This document shows positions 17,787 to 26,126 of a stretch of 64,000 bases of DNA, piece by piece; position 1 is the first letter of the stretch; each line of letters begins with the position of its first letter. The translations under genes were made by a program, and so were the position numbers. Location: contig NZ_SSMQ01000002.1 of assembly GCF_005144585.1 (NCBI RefSeq), positions 1 to 64,000 on the forward strand, read 5' to 3'. Below the pieces are notes generated by a model that saw only the letters and a program-made list of their open reading frames with translations, was not told where the DNA came from and ran no database searches. This stretch comes from Polyangium fumosum (GTDB lineage: Bacteria; Myxococcota_A; Polyangia; Polyangiales; Polyangiaceae).

Positions 17787-19067
17787 TTATTTTTTGCCGC
17801 CCTTGCCACCGCCGCCCTTGGCGTCGCCGCCGCCCTTGCCGCCGCCGCTCTTTCTGTCCCCACCGCCGCCCTTTCGGTCCCCGCCGCCGCGATCGTCATG
17901 GCTGCTGCGCTTCGGGCTGCCGCTGCTCCTCGCGCTGCTGACGTGATCGTGGCCGCGACCGTCGTCGCCGCCGCCCTTCGCCTTGCTGCTGCCAGGGTGC
18001 ACGGCGTTGTCCGACTTGAAGCCGCCGCTATCGCGGGCGAAGGTGCCGTCCTGGCCGAAATGCCGGCCGTTGTTGCCCTTTCTGTCGTGGTCGTGGTGGT
18101 CGTGGTGGTCGTGGTGGTCGTGGTCGTCCCTGTGGTGCACCTTCACGTGGGCGCGGCCGTAGCAGTCGACGCCGCTGTCGAAGCCGCCCCGGAGGCTGAA
18201 GCGGACGCGCGGCGCGGCCGCGATTTTGACCGTGGCGCTCGGGGCGTAGACACGAATGCCCGGCCGATATCCCCAGATCGCCGCGTGCGTGATCGTGCCG
18301 ACGCTGAGCGACGCCGTGACGCGCAGCGGATTGAGCACCGCCGCCGAAGCCCCGAGCCGCGCCGAGAAATAAAAGCCGGAGGGCTCGGGATCGAAGTTCA
18401 CGAACGTGGTCTTCTCGGCGACGAAGCCCATCCGGAGCTTGCGTGACTCGATTCGCACGGGCTTGAGATCGACGTCGAGCACGTACACGCGTGTCTCGCC
18501 CGTGTCCGCGTCCGCGACCATCTCCAGCCGATCCTCGCCGACGATCTGGATCGTTCCGCCGTGCGGGCCCACGGTCTCGTCGGGCAGCTTCGCCTCGGCC
18601 GTCACCTTGGCGCCGGCCACGAGCTCCGCCGTGCCGCCCACGGGCACGTGCATGACGCCGGTCCAGGGTTTGCCCGCGACCGTCAGCGTGTAGTCGACCT
18701 CGGTCAAATCCGCTTCGAGCTTCGGCCCGGCCGCGACGAGCAAGCCCGTCTTCGCGTCGAGCACGAGCGGCACCGTCTTCGGCTCGCTGCCCTCGACTTT
18801 GTAGATGAGCGAGCCGCTGACGTCCTCCTTGACGCGCCCCGTCGCCGAGGCGGTGACCGCGGCCTTCACCTGGCCGTCGTTGTCGATGCGCCAGGCGACC
18901 GTCCCCTCGTCGTGCTCCTCGATCAGCGCCTCCGCCCCGAGATCCGCGTTGACGACCGCCTCGGCCTCGACGTTGACCGCCGCGGGCGCCGCGGCCTCGG
19001 TGCTGCTGCAAGCCGACGCGAACACGAGAACGAGAGACACGAGCGATCCGTGAGCGAAGCGAGTCAT
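17787..19067 (-). CDS. lipoprotein with His/Asp cluster and Gly/Lys-rich tail
   Basis: A 426-aa protein. The ATG at 19067 is preceded by ggagggaacctc and starts a lipoprotein signal (lipobox ASACSS). Residues about 30-290 are predicted beta-rich with no recognised family and contain one Cys (GVDCYGR). Residues about 315-330 are an uninterrupted His/Asp run (DDHDHHDHHDHHDHD) coded by a 9-base tandem repeat, well suited to binding Zn, Ni or Cu. The last 90 residues are Gly/Lys/Ser/Asp repeats (GGGDRKGGG). It is likely anchored in the envelope; metal buffering or surface adhesion are possibilities, neither demonstrated. Confidence 0.7.
   Translation of the reverse strand: MTRFAHGSLVSLVLVFASACSSTEAAAPAAVNVEAEAVVNADLGAEALIEEHDEGTVAWRIDNDGQVKAAVTASATGRVKEDVSGSLIYKVEGSEPKTVPLVLDAKTGLLVAAGPKLEADLTEVDYTLTVAGKPWTGVMHVPVGGTAELVAGAKVTAEAKLPDETVGPHGGTIQIVGEDRLEMVADADTGETRVYVLDVDLKPVRIESRKLRMGFVAEKTTFVNFDPEPSGFYFSARLGASAAVLNPLRVTASLSVGTITHAAIWGYRPGIRVYAPSATVKIAAAPRVRFSLRGGFDSGVDCYGRAHVKVHHRDDHDHHDHHDHHDHDRKGNNGRHFGQDGTFARDSGGFKSDNAVHPGSSKAKGGGDDGRGHDHVSSARSSGSPKRSSHDDRGGGDRKGGGGDRKSGGGKGGGDAKGGGGKGGKK
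18084..18129. repeat. 9-base tandem repeat coding a His/Asp run
   Basis: About four to five copies of gtggtcgtg. On the coding (minus) strand they read CAC-GAC-CAC triplets and give DHDHHDHHDHHDHD in the lipoprotein. The array is prone to copy-number change. Confidence 0.8.
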
Positions 19068-19389
19068 GAGGTTCCCTCCGTCCTTCTCTCCGTGCATACA
19101 CTGCGCCTGACGAGGAGATCATCAAAAAGGTCCAATTCACCGAGAAAATACAGCGCGTCGGCACGGTTTCGACGCAATGCGGTCACTCCACGTACCACCC
19201 GGTGAGACCAACCTCGTATTCGTGGTTGCAGACAGAGCGGCCTTTTCCCATTTCAACAGCCATTCAATGGCGACAATGGGATGGCGCTCGATACGTCCGC
19301 GGCGCCGGCCCGTCCGTCCCGCGGGGGCCCCACGGGCCGTTTCGCCAATCGCTGGGGGGTCTCGGGCGGCCGTGCTAGTTTCGGCGCCG
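19068..19389. other. divergent intergenic region, 322 bases
   Basis: It lies between the His-rich lipoprotein gene (minus) and glmU (plus). It has more A+T than its surroundings, as expected for promoters. The only structure I see is the nested inverted repeat at 19247-19280; no RNA gene is apparent. Confidence 0.45.
19247..19280. promoter_or_regulatory. nested inverted repeat upstream of glmU
   Basis: The 13-base palindrome GCCATTCAATGGC (19259-19271) is flanked by CCCATT (19247-19252) and AATGGG (19275-19280), giving a nested dyad. It lies 110 bases before the glmU start. It is a candidate operator. Confidence 0.35.
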
Positions 19390-20814
19390 ATGACGACCCA
19401 AGCCTCCCCTTCCCTCACCGCCATCGTCCTCGCCGCCGGGCAAGGCACCCGCATGAAGAGCACGAAGCCCAAGGTGCTTCACACGCTCTGCGGCCGGCCG
19501 ATGGTCGACTACGCCATCGAAGCGGCGCTCGCCGCAGGGTGCGGGGACGTCGTGGTCGTCGTGGGGTATGGCCGGGACGAACTCGCCGCGCACCTCACCA
19601 AGGCGTTCGGCGATCGCGTGCGGACGGCGGTGCAGGAGGCCCAGCGCGGGACGGGGGACGCGGTGCGCTCGGCCCTGCCGGCGCTCGATCCCGCGGCCGA
19701 GCGCGTGCTCGTGCTCTGCGGGGATACGCCGCTGCTCGACCCGGCCGAGCTCGTGCGGCTCGCGGGCTCGATCGAGGGCGGCGCGTCGGTCGCGATGCTG
19801 ACGGCGATGACCGAAGATCCGACGGGCTATGGGCGCGTGCTGCGTGACGCCGATGGAAACATCTTCGCCGTGCGGGAGCAGCGCGACGCGACGGAGGAAG
19901 AGCGGCGCGTACGCGAGGTGAACACGGGCGTTTATGTGGCGCGGTCAGGGTTTTTGCGAGAATCGGTGGCGGGGCTCTTGCCGAACAATGCGCAGGGCGA
20001 GCTGTATCTGACCGATATCGTGGCCGTCGCGTCGAAGGCGGGCGGGGTCGCCTCCGTGCGGGCCGAGAGCGCGGCGGCGCTCGTGGGGGTGAACGACCGG
20101 GCGCAGCTCGCCGCGGCCGAGGACATCCTGTACGGGCGCATCGCGGACCGGATCCGGCGCGCGGGCGCGACGGTGCGGGCGACGGCGCGGATCGACGCGA
20201 CCGTGGTCGTCGAGGCGGACGCGGTGATCGAGCATTACGTGGTGCTCCGCGGAAAGACCCGCATCGGGGCGAATGCGCGGATCGACGTGGGCTCGGTGCT
20301 GACGGACGTGGAGGTCGCGCCCTCGGCCCTGGTCAAACCCTATTCGATCGCGAGTGATTCGACGATCGGCGAGAATGCGCAGATCGGGCCGTTCTCGCAC
20401 CTGCGCCCGGAGAGCCGCGTCGAGGCCGAGGCGCACATCGGCAATTTCGTGGAGACGAAAAAGACCGTGGTCCGCCGCGGGGCGAAGGCGAATCACCTCG
20501 CGTATCTCGGCGACGGCGACATCGGCGAGGGCGCGAATATCGGCGCGGGGACCATTTTCTGCAATTACGACGGGTTCAAGAAGCACCGCACCGAGATCGG
20601 CGCGGGCGCGTTCGTCGGCAGCGATTCGCAGATCATCGCGCCGGTGCGGATCGGGGTGGGCGCGTACGTGGGGACGGGCACGACGGTCACGCGCGACGTG
20701 CCGGATGACGCGCTCGCCATCTCGCGGGTGAAGCAGGAGAACAAGGAGGGCTACGCCTCGCGGCTCAAGGCGCGGCTCAAGGCGGGCGCTGCGAAGAAGC
20801 CGTCGGACGGCTGA
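19390..20814 (+). CDS. glmU: bifunctional UDP-GlcNAc pyrophosphorylase / GlcN-1-P acetyltransferase
   Basis: A 474-aa cytoplasmic enzyme making UDP-GlcNAc for peptidoglycan and LPS. The N-terminal uridyltransferase has LAAGQGTRMKS (the nucleotide-binding loop with Lys), CGDTPLL and the NTGVY segment. From about residue 255 the left-handed beta-helix acetyltransferase shows hexapeptide repeats and the catalytic-region HLRPESRVEAEAHIGNFVE, KANHLAYLGDGDIGEGANIGAG and NYDG. Length and order match GlmU. It converges on ribA (3-base gap). Confidence 0.96.
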   Translation: MTTQASPSLTAIVLAAGQGTRMKSTKPKVLHTLCGRPMVDYAIEAALAAGCGDVVVVVGYGRDELAAHLTKAFGDRVRTAVQEAQRGTGDAVRSALPALDPAAERVLVLCGDTPLLDPAELVRLAGSIEGGASVAMLTAMTEDPTGYGRVLRDADGNIFAVREQRDATEEERRVREVNTGVYVARSGFLRESVAGLLPNNAQGELYLTDIVAVASKAGGVASVRAESAAALVGVNDRAQLAAAEDILYGRIADRIRRAGATVRATARIDATVVVEADAVIEHYVVLRGKTRIGANARIDVGSVLTDVEVAPSALVKPYSIASDSTIGENAQIGPFSHLRPESRVEAEAHIGNFVETKKTVVRRGAKANHLAYLGDGDIGEGANIGAGTIFCNYDGFKKHRTEIGAGAFVGSDSQIIAPVRIGVGAYVGTGTTVTRDVPDDALAISRVKQENKEGYASRLKARLKAGAAKKPSDG

Positions 20815-20817
20815 ACG

Positions 20818-21498
20818 TCACTCGGCGTCGATGTTCTCGGCAGAGGTGATCAAGGCCGCGTCCACGGGCGGCAGCGAATGCCCCATCCGCACCCGCTTCG
20901 CCTCCAGATACCCCTGGCTGAACGGGTTCGTCCCGACAATCGACGGCTCGCGCGCCTCGACCCGCGTGCCGAGCTGCCGGAGCGCCTGTACCTTGAGCGG
21001 GTTGTTCGTCATGAGCTGGATCGAGGCGACGCCGAGGTGCTCCAGCATCGCCGCGGCCGGCGCGTAATCCCGCGCGTCGTCCGGGAGCCCGAGCATCCGG
21101 TTCGCGTCCACGGTGTCGTGCCCCCGCGCCTGCAGGTCGTACGCGCGAATCTTGTTCGAGAGGCCGATGCCCCGGCCCTCCTGGCGCAGGTACACGACGA
21201 CGCCCTGCCCCCGCCGCGCGATCTCGGCCTGCGCCGCTTCGAGTTGCCCACGGCAATCGCATTTCAGGGAGCCAAAGACCTCGCTCGTCAGGCACTCCGA
21301 GTGCACCCGGACGAGGACGGACGACCGTCCACGCACATCGCCCATCACCAGCGCCACATGATCCGGGGAGAGCCCGCTTTCGGCGGATTGCTCACCATAC
21401 CGGAATACGATCATCTCGAACAAACCGGTCTGCGTCGGCACGGGGGCCTTCGCGAGTATCTCGAGCCGAGGCCGGATCACCACGTCGGGGACGTACAT
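20818..21498 (-). CDS. ribA: GTP cyclohydrolase II
   Basis: A 226-aa stand-alone RibA. The ATG at 21498 follows a clear site (aggagagcgag); the frame is open upstream but without family character. Zn ligands are seen in SECLTSEVFGSLKCDC (Cys-x10-Cys-x-Cys), and the catalytic region is YLRQEGRGIGLSNKIRAY. NRMLGLPDDARDY and LMTNNPLK complete the family pattern. It performs the first step of riboflavin synthesis (GTP to the diaminopyrimidine). It is not fused to RibB, and no other rib gene is adjacent. I see no FMN riboswitch upstream. Confidence 0.95.
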   Translation of the reverse strand: MYVPDVVIRPRLEILAKAPVPTQTGLFEMIVFRYGEQSAESGLSPDHVALVMGDVRGRSSVLVRVHSECLTSEVFGSLKCDCRGQLEAAQAEIARRGQGVVVYLRQEGRGIGLSNKIRAYDLQARGHDTVDANRMLGLPDDARDYAPAAAMLEHLGVASIQLMTNNPLKVQALRQLGTRVEAREPSIVGTNPFSQGYLEAKRVRMGHSLPPVDAALITSAENIDAE

Positions 21499-21610
21499 CT
21501 CGCTCTCCTGTGCGCTTGCGTGGACGTATATAGCATCCCCAGGGCCTCCGAGGACCTCGGGATCTGCGGGGGCAACGTACGTAGCGTAAGGCCCCGCGTG
21601 TGACAAGGTC

Positions 21611-21630
21611 GGGGGCGCCCGTACGCCCCC
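21611..21630. promoter_or_regulatory. perfect 7-bp hairpin between ribA and transporter genes
   Basis: GGGGGCG-cccgta-CGCCCCC lies in the 244-base divergent gap between ribA and the transporter. No T-run follows on either strand, so an operator or leader hairpin is likelier than a terminator. Confidence 0.3.
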
Positions 21631-21742
21631 GCAAAGGGTCCAGAAGGACAAACCCGCCGCTCGGTTGCTTGCGGCTCTTTCAAGCCCTCCGGCGTCCATT
21701 CGGAGCAAGCTCCCGACGCCGACACGAACCCGTGACCCCGCC

Positions 21743-22996
21743 ATGAGCCACCTGCCCACGCTCGCCGTGTTCGTCGCGACCTACGCGCTGATCGCCTTTC
21801 GGCGCCTGTCGCTCCTGCCGATCGGCCGGCCCGCAGGCGCGCTCGCCGGGGCGTGCGCGATGGTCGTGCTCGCGTCGATCGAGCCGCGCTGGGGCATCGA
21901 CGCGAACGCCGCGTTCGCCGCCGTCGAGCCGAACACGATCGGGCTCCTGCTCGGGATGATGCTGCTCGCCGCCGCGCTCGCGGAGGCCGGGTTCTTCGAG
22001 ATGGCCGCGTCGTATTTGCTGAAGCGGGAGCCCTCGCCGGTGGGCCTGCTCTACGGCACGACGATCGCTTCGGGGGTGCTCTCGGCCGTGCTGGTGAACG
22101 ATCCGGTGTGCGTGCTCTTCGCGCCCGTGGTGGACGCGACGGCGCGGCGGGCGGGCCTGCCCCGCGTGCCCTACCTGCTCGCGCTGGCGATGGGGGCGAA
22201 CGCCGGCAGCGCGATGACGCTCGCGGGAAACCCGCAAAACATGCTCGTCGCGCACCTCTCGGGGTTGTCGTACCGGAGTTACCTCCTGCGCGCGGGGCCG
22301 GCCGGCTTCCTCGCGCTGCTGGTGACGGCGGCGACGCTGCACTTGCTCTTCCGGAAGCAACTGCGGCCGACGAGCTCCGCGGCGATCGAGGCGGACGCCC
22401 CCGTCACGGCCCGATCACGCGGGGAGCTGACGCTCGCGCTCGTCGTGCTCCTGGGTGTCTCGATCGCCTTCCTCGCCGGCGCGAACCTCGCGTTCGCCGC
22501 GCTCACGGGCGCGGCCGCGCTCCTCGTCCTCCGCAGGCGTGATCCCTCGTCGCTCTTCTCGGGCGTGACGTGGACCGTGCTCGTCTTCTTCGGCGCGCTC
22601 TTCATCGTGGCGGCCGCGTTCCAGCGCACGGGCCTCGTCGACGAGGCGCTCGCCGCGGCACGGCCGTTCATCCCGGCCGATCGCGGCGCCGCGATGGCCG
22701 CGCTCTCCGCGATGTTCACGCTCGGCTGTCAGGTCGTGAGCAACGTGCCCTTCATCCTGCTCGCCGAGCCGATGATCCGGACCTTGCCCGATCCCACGCT
22801 CGCCTGGACCGTCACGGCGATGGCCACGACGCTCGCCGGCAACCTCACGCTCCTCGGCTCCGTCGCGAACATCATCGTCGTCGAGGCGGCGCACGCGGAA
22901 GACGAGATCGGGTTCGTCACGTACCTCCGCGCGGGCTTGCCCGTGACGGTCGCCTCGATGGTCGTGGCGATCGGCTACCTGCTGCTCGCCGGTTAA
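21743..22996 (+). CDS. ArsB/NhaD-type ion transporter (SLC13/CitM superfamily)
   Basis: A 417-aa polytopic membrane protein starting at the ATG at 21743. It has about eleven hydrophobic helices. Family landmarks of the ion-transporter superfamily are the re-entrant segments VLVNDPVCVLFAPVVD and GANAGSAMTLAGNPQNMLVA, repeated in the second half as VVSNVPFILLAEP and TTLAGNLTLLGSVANIIVVE. This is the architecture of ArsB arsenite pumps and NhaD/CitM carriers. The substrate cannot be fixed, and no ars genes are adjacent. Its TAA interlocks with the stop of the convergent metallophosphoesterase gene (ttaa at 22993-22996). Confidence 0.85.
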   Translation: MSHLPTLAVFVATYALIAFRRLSLLPIGRPAGALAGACAMVVLASIEPRWGIDANAAFAAVEPNTIGLLLGMMLLAAALAEAGFFEMAASYLLKREPSPVGLLYGTTIASGVLSAVLVNDPVCVLFAPVVDATARRAGLPRVPYLLALAMGANAGSAMTLAGNPQNMLVAHLSGLSYRSYLLRAGPAGFLALLVTAATLHLLFRKQLRPTSSAAIEADAPVTARSRGELTLALVVLLGVSIAFLAGANLAFAALTGAAALLVLRRRDPSSLFSGVTWTVLVFFGALFIVAAAFQRTGLVDEALAAARPFIPADRGAAMAALSAMFTLGCQVVSNVPFILLAEPMIRTLPDPTLAWTVTAMATTLAGNLTLLGSVANIIVVEAAHAEDEIGFVTYLRAGLPVTVASMVVAIGYLLLAG

Positions 22997-25419
22997 TCCG
23001 TCGCCGACGAGAGCAATGCGTTGAGCACGTGGCGCGCGTACCGCCCCTCGCTCTCGCTGAGCCCGTGGTTCGGATCGGTGACGCACGTCCAGAACACGGC
23101 GTTGATGACGGTCTGGAGCATGAGGCGGAGCTTCGTGGCCTCGGGATCCATCGTCTCGGTGCAGATCGCGCGGGCAAGGTGGCCGAGCGCGCGCTCGACC
23201 TGGGTGTTCTCCTCCTCGCTCGCGAGACAAACGACGCCGAGCGAGGACTCCTCCTCCGGCGCGAGGCGCAGCGGGAAGCACAAGATCCAGCGGTAGTGCC
23301 GCGCGAAGAGGCGGTGATGATCCGGGCTCGGCTGGTAGATGATGCTCGTCGTCGCGTGCGCGTCGCGATGCCACGCGGCCGCGATGTTGAAGCGGAAGGC
23401 GTGGCCCGCGACGCCGCTGCCGCAGGTGAAGCGCGCGGCCCAGGACTGCGGCCAGAACTGGCCGAACGCCGGGCAGAGCACGCGCAGGTTCGCGTCCCAG
23501 ATCATGCCCATCCACGACCCGCGCTCCGAGAGCAGGCCGTTCCGCACGATCGGCGCGGTCTGCACGCCCCACGGCGAGGCCGTGGCGATCTTGTAGATCG
23601 AGTTGCCGACCGCCTCCGTGAGCTTCGCCGAGAGCGAGTGGTTCGACATGGGCTTGCCGCAGCAACGCTCCAGCAAGGCGCGCGCGGTCCACTTCGCGGC
23701 CTCGGGATACTCCTTGCCGGGGCCTCCGGGGCGATACGCGAGCGAGTACCGGTAGCCCACGATCGGCCCCGGGATCTTGAGCTCCACGTGCGACTTGCCC
23801 ACGATGAAGTGCGAGCGGCACCGCTCCTGCTCGAACTCCACGGGCTCCCAGCGATCCTCGCCGAACTGCTCGTAGCAGCGCTCGACCATGGGATACGCGT
23901 CCTCGATCGTCGCGCCCGAGCTCTCGGCGAACACGAGCGCCAGCGTGAGGTGGTCGGACTCGAACCGGACGACGTGCGAGCGGACGTCGTAGCCGTCGAT
24001 CAAGTTGGGGTACCAACGATCGCGCTTCTCCAGCAAGTTCAGCTCGGCCTGCGTGAGCGCGACGGCGTTCGAAAGGTGGTAGCTCCACGTGAGATAACGC
24101 TCGGTCTTGTCGGCGCCCTGGAGCATGAAGCGCACGCGCCCGCCGCCGAGGGGCTCCTCCTTCACCTCGCGACGGCCGCGCCACGTGGTCGCGCGCGGCT
24201 CGGCCTGGACGTTGTTGTAGGGCGGTTCGAGCACGGCGATCGGCGTCTCGACGGGGGCCACGAAGTCACGCAGCTCCACCTCGACGAGCGCGATGCCGTC
24301 GTCGCCGACGCTCCAGATCCGGGTGTGCTCGCGGGCCTTCACGAAGCGCTCGGCCTGCGCGACGGGCTCCCAGTTTACCTCGAAGTATTTGCGCTTCGGC
24401 TCGAGCGCGTACTCGCCGGCCTCGCCGTCGCGCTCGTACACCTCGACGCTGACCGTGCTCGGGCTGAGCCGCACCACCGAGAACTGGTTGCCCACGGCGC
24501 CGGGGCGCTCGTGCGCGGCCGAGCCGAGCGATCCCGTGGAGATGATGACGAAGCGGCTCTTGAAGAGCTCGACGAGCTTCGAGCTCTCCTGGTGCGTGTG
24601 GCCGTGGAAGCCGATGCGGAAACCCGCGGCGTAGAGGGTGCCGACGTCCTGGAGCGTCAGGTAGTCGGGGCGCCCGCGCTCGCTCGTGAAGCCGTGGTGC
24701 CAGACGGCGACGCGCAGCGTGTCGCGATCGAGGCCGTTGGCGAAGTCGCGCGCGGCGGAGACGGCGCGCGTGGAGATGCAGGCGCCGGTCCAGTACTTGT
24801 CGTTCCGATGGCAGGAATTGAAACCGAAGAACGCGACTTTCTCCGTGGGGAAGACATGCGCCGACCAATGCTCGCGTTCGTTCGGGTCGAGAAGATCAAA
24901 GGCGCGGCCGCGGCCATCCAAGGACTCGCCATAGAAACGGTCGAAGAAGCGCTGGACGTTCGCGAAGCGCTTGTTGTACTCCGCGCCCGCCCGCAGCTTG
25001 ACGAGGTCGAGGTGACCGTAGCGGCCCACGTCGATGCGCAGATCCGAGAGATCCGGCGAGCGCTTGAGCCGCTGCATCTCCTGTTCGAGGAGGTCGAAGT
25101 CGTGTGCGGTGCGCAGCGACGTGACGCGCACCGGCTCGCCGATGTCAGCGCCCCAGTCGACGTCGTGGTTGCCCGGAACGAACACGACGCGCGCGCGCTC
25201 GCGGTTCATGACGAGCGGCAGGACACGGTGCTCCGCGAATTCGAGCAGCTCGTCGTACTCCGCGGCGCTCCCGCGCTGCGTGAGATCCCCGCTCACGACG
25301 ACGAAGTCAAAGGGGGCCGGGTGCAGCGTCCCCAGCGCTTGCGCCGGGTGCATCCACACGTCGTCGAGCGATTGCCCGGGCTCCGTGACGTGAAGATCCG
25401 ACAGGTGGAGGATGTACAT
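22993..25419 (-). CDS. calcineurin-like metallophosphoesterase with C-terminal GAF-like region
   Basis: An 808-aa protein with ATG at 25419. Residues 1-300 form a class III phosphoesterase domain with all metal motifs: DLH (8-10), GDLT (44-47), GNHD (83-86), a WHH around 240 and GHTH (273-276). Residues about 340-560 are beta-rich with no family I recognise. Residues about 610-760 resemble a GAF-type sensor (WGVQTAPIV, LRVLCPAFG, GSGVAGHAFR, CFPLRLAPEEESSLGVVCLAS). A helical tail follows. It has no signal peptide. Phosphoesterase-plus-sensor fusions could hydrolyse nucleotides or nucleic acid on a signal (inference). A 79-codon gene just upstream is probably cotranscribed. Confidence 0.85.
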   Translation of the reverse strand: MYILHLSDLHVTEPGQSLDDVWMHPAQALGTLHPAPFDFVVVSGDLTQRGSAAEYDELLEFAEHRVLPLVMNRERARVVFVPGNHDVDWGADIGEPVRVTSLRTAHDFDLLEQEMQRLKRSPDLSDLRIDVGRYGHLDLVKLRAGAEYNKRFANVQRFFDRFYGESLDGRGRAFDLLDPNEREHWSAHVFPTEKVAFFGFNSCHRNDKYWTGACISTRAVSAARDFANGLDRDTLRVAVWHHGFTSERGRPDYLTLQDVGTLYAAGFRIGFHGHTHQESSKLVELFKSRFVIISTGSLGSAAHERPGAVGNQFSVVRLSPSTVSVEVYERDGEAGEYALEPKRKYFEVNWEPVAQAERFVKAREHTRIWSVGDDGIALVEVELRDFVAPVETPIAVLEPPYNNVQAEPRATTWRGRREVKEEPLGGGRVRFMLQGADKTERYLTWSYHLSNAVALTQAELNLLEKRDRWYPNLIDGYDVRSHVVRFESDHLTLALVFAESSGATIEDAYPMVERCYEQFGEDRWEPVEFEQERCRSHFIVGKSHVELKIPGPIVGYRYSLAYRPGGPGKEYPEAAKWTARALLERCCGKPMSNHSLSAKLTEAVGNSIYKIATASPWGVQTAPIVRNGLLSERGSWMGMIWDANLRVLCPAFGQFWPQSWAARFTCGSGVAGHAFRFNIAAAWHRDAHATTSIIYQPSPDHHRLFARHYRWILCFPLRLAPEEESSLGVVCLASEEENTQVERALGHLARAICTETMDPEATKLRLMLQTVINAVFWTCVTDPNHGLSESEGRYARHVLNALLSSATD

Positions 25420-25462
25420 TCGGTCCCAGCGCTACATCGACGCGCGGACCGCTTCGGAAGTT

Positions 25463-25702
25463 CTAGCGGCCGCTCGCAGCGCGTCGCCTCGAGGTCGACG
25501 GGTTGGAGGATGGCATGGACTCGCGTTGTGTGTTCGGCGCAAAGGAGCCGGACAGAAGCTCCTTCGTGTAGCGGATGGCCTGCATGGCCACCGCCCGGTC
25601 GATGACGAAGGGTTCACGAACGAGGACCACTGCATCCTGAAACGCCGCTTCGCGAGGGGCAACAGCGACGGCCGGGGTGTGAGGTCGGTTCTTGGCGCTC
25701 AT
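25463..25702 (-). CDS. small hypothetical protein, 79 aa, upstream of phosphoesterase
   Basis: An ATG at 25702 follows a good ribosome-binding site (gggagatgaacg). The first 50 residues look like a short ordered unit (AAFQDAVVLVREPFVIDRAV then AMQAIRYTKELL), while the last 27 are Ser/Arg/Pro-rich. No family is recognised. It ends 43 bases before the metallophosphoesterase start on the same strand, so the two probably form one operon and may act together. Confidence 0.5.
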   Translation of the reverse strand: MSAKNRPHTPAVAVAPREAAFQDAVVLVREPFVIDRAVAMQAIRYTKELLSGSFAPNTQRESMPSSNPSTSRRRAASGR

Positions 25703-26126
25703 CGTTCATCTCCCAAAAGCCGATTTTTCAGAGTTTCCAGGAAACCCTGGCCGGGGTGCAAGAGAAGATTGCCGCTCGGGGAACATGGGGAAGGGTGCAG
25801 CGCGAAGGGAGCGCCGCGTTTGCCCCGGCACCGAGTGTGCGCAGCGCGATCGTCCCTCGGATCGCGGCAGCGTGACTCCCTCGGCCCCCAGCGGTCGGCA
25901 TGCGCCAATCCTACACGATGTGCAGAAGAAGCAAGCCTGACGCGTAGCGGTTTGTGCACGTTCGTGTCGACCGAGGCGAACCCCCGACCGTCCAGGCTGC
26001 GGAATGTTCTTTGCAGCATCAAGCCACCTCGGCGCACCTAAAGCCGAGCCTCTCGAACGGCAACAGTTGTGATCGATTTTTCTGCCGGGACGGGAGGGGG
26101 GAGCACGAGTTGGTCGGCCCAGCGCG
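25703..26126. other. intergenic region, 424 bases
   Basis: This is the gap between the 79-codon gene and the end of the RND pump gene. A 112-codon minus frame (25699-26037) spans part of it, but its Arg/Cys-rich product does not look like a protein. I see no RNA gene or strong terminator. Confidence 0.4.

Noticed and set aside
21499-21742. Leader of ribA checked for an FMN riboswitch
   Set aside because: None of the conserved RFN-element segments is visible; only a simple GC hairpin is present.
22570-25605. A 1011-codon plus-strand frame
   Set aside because: It is antisense to the metallophosphoesterase and overlaps the transporter in another frame; no recognisable domain.
25699-26037. A 112-codon minus-strand frame whose stop overlaps the start of the 79-codon gene
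   Set aside because: The ATGA overlap is tempting, but the product is Arg/Cys/Pro-rich with no hydrophobic pattern, and no ribosome-binding site is seen.
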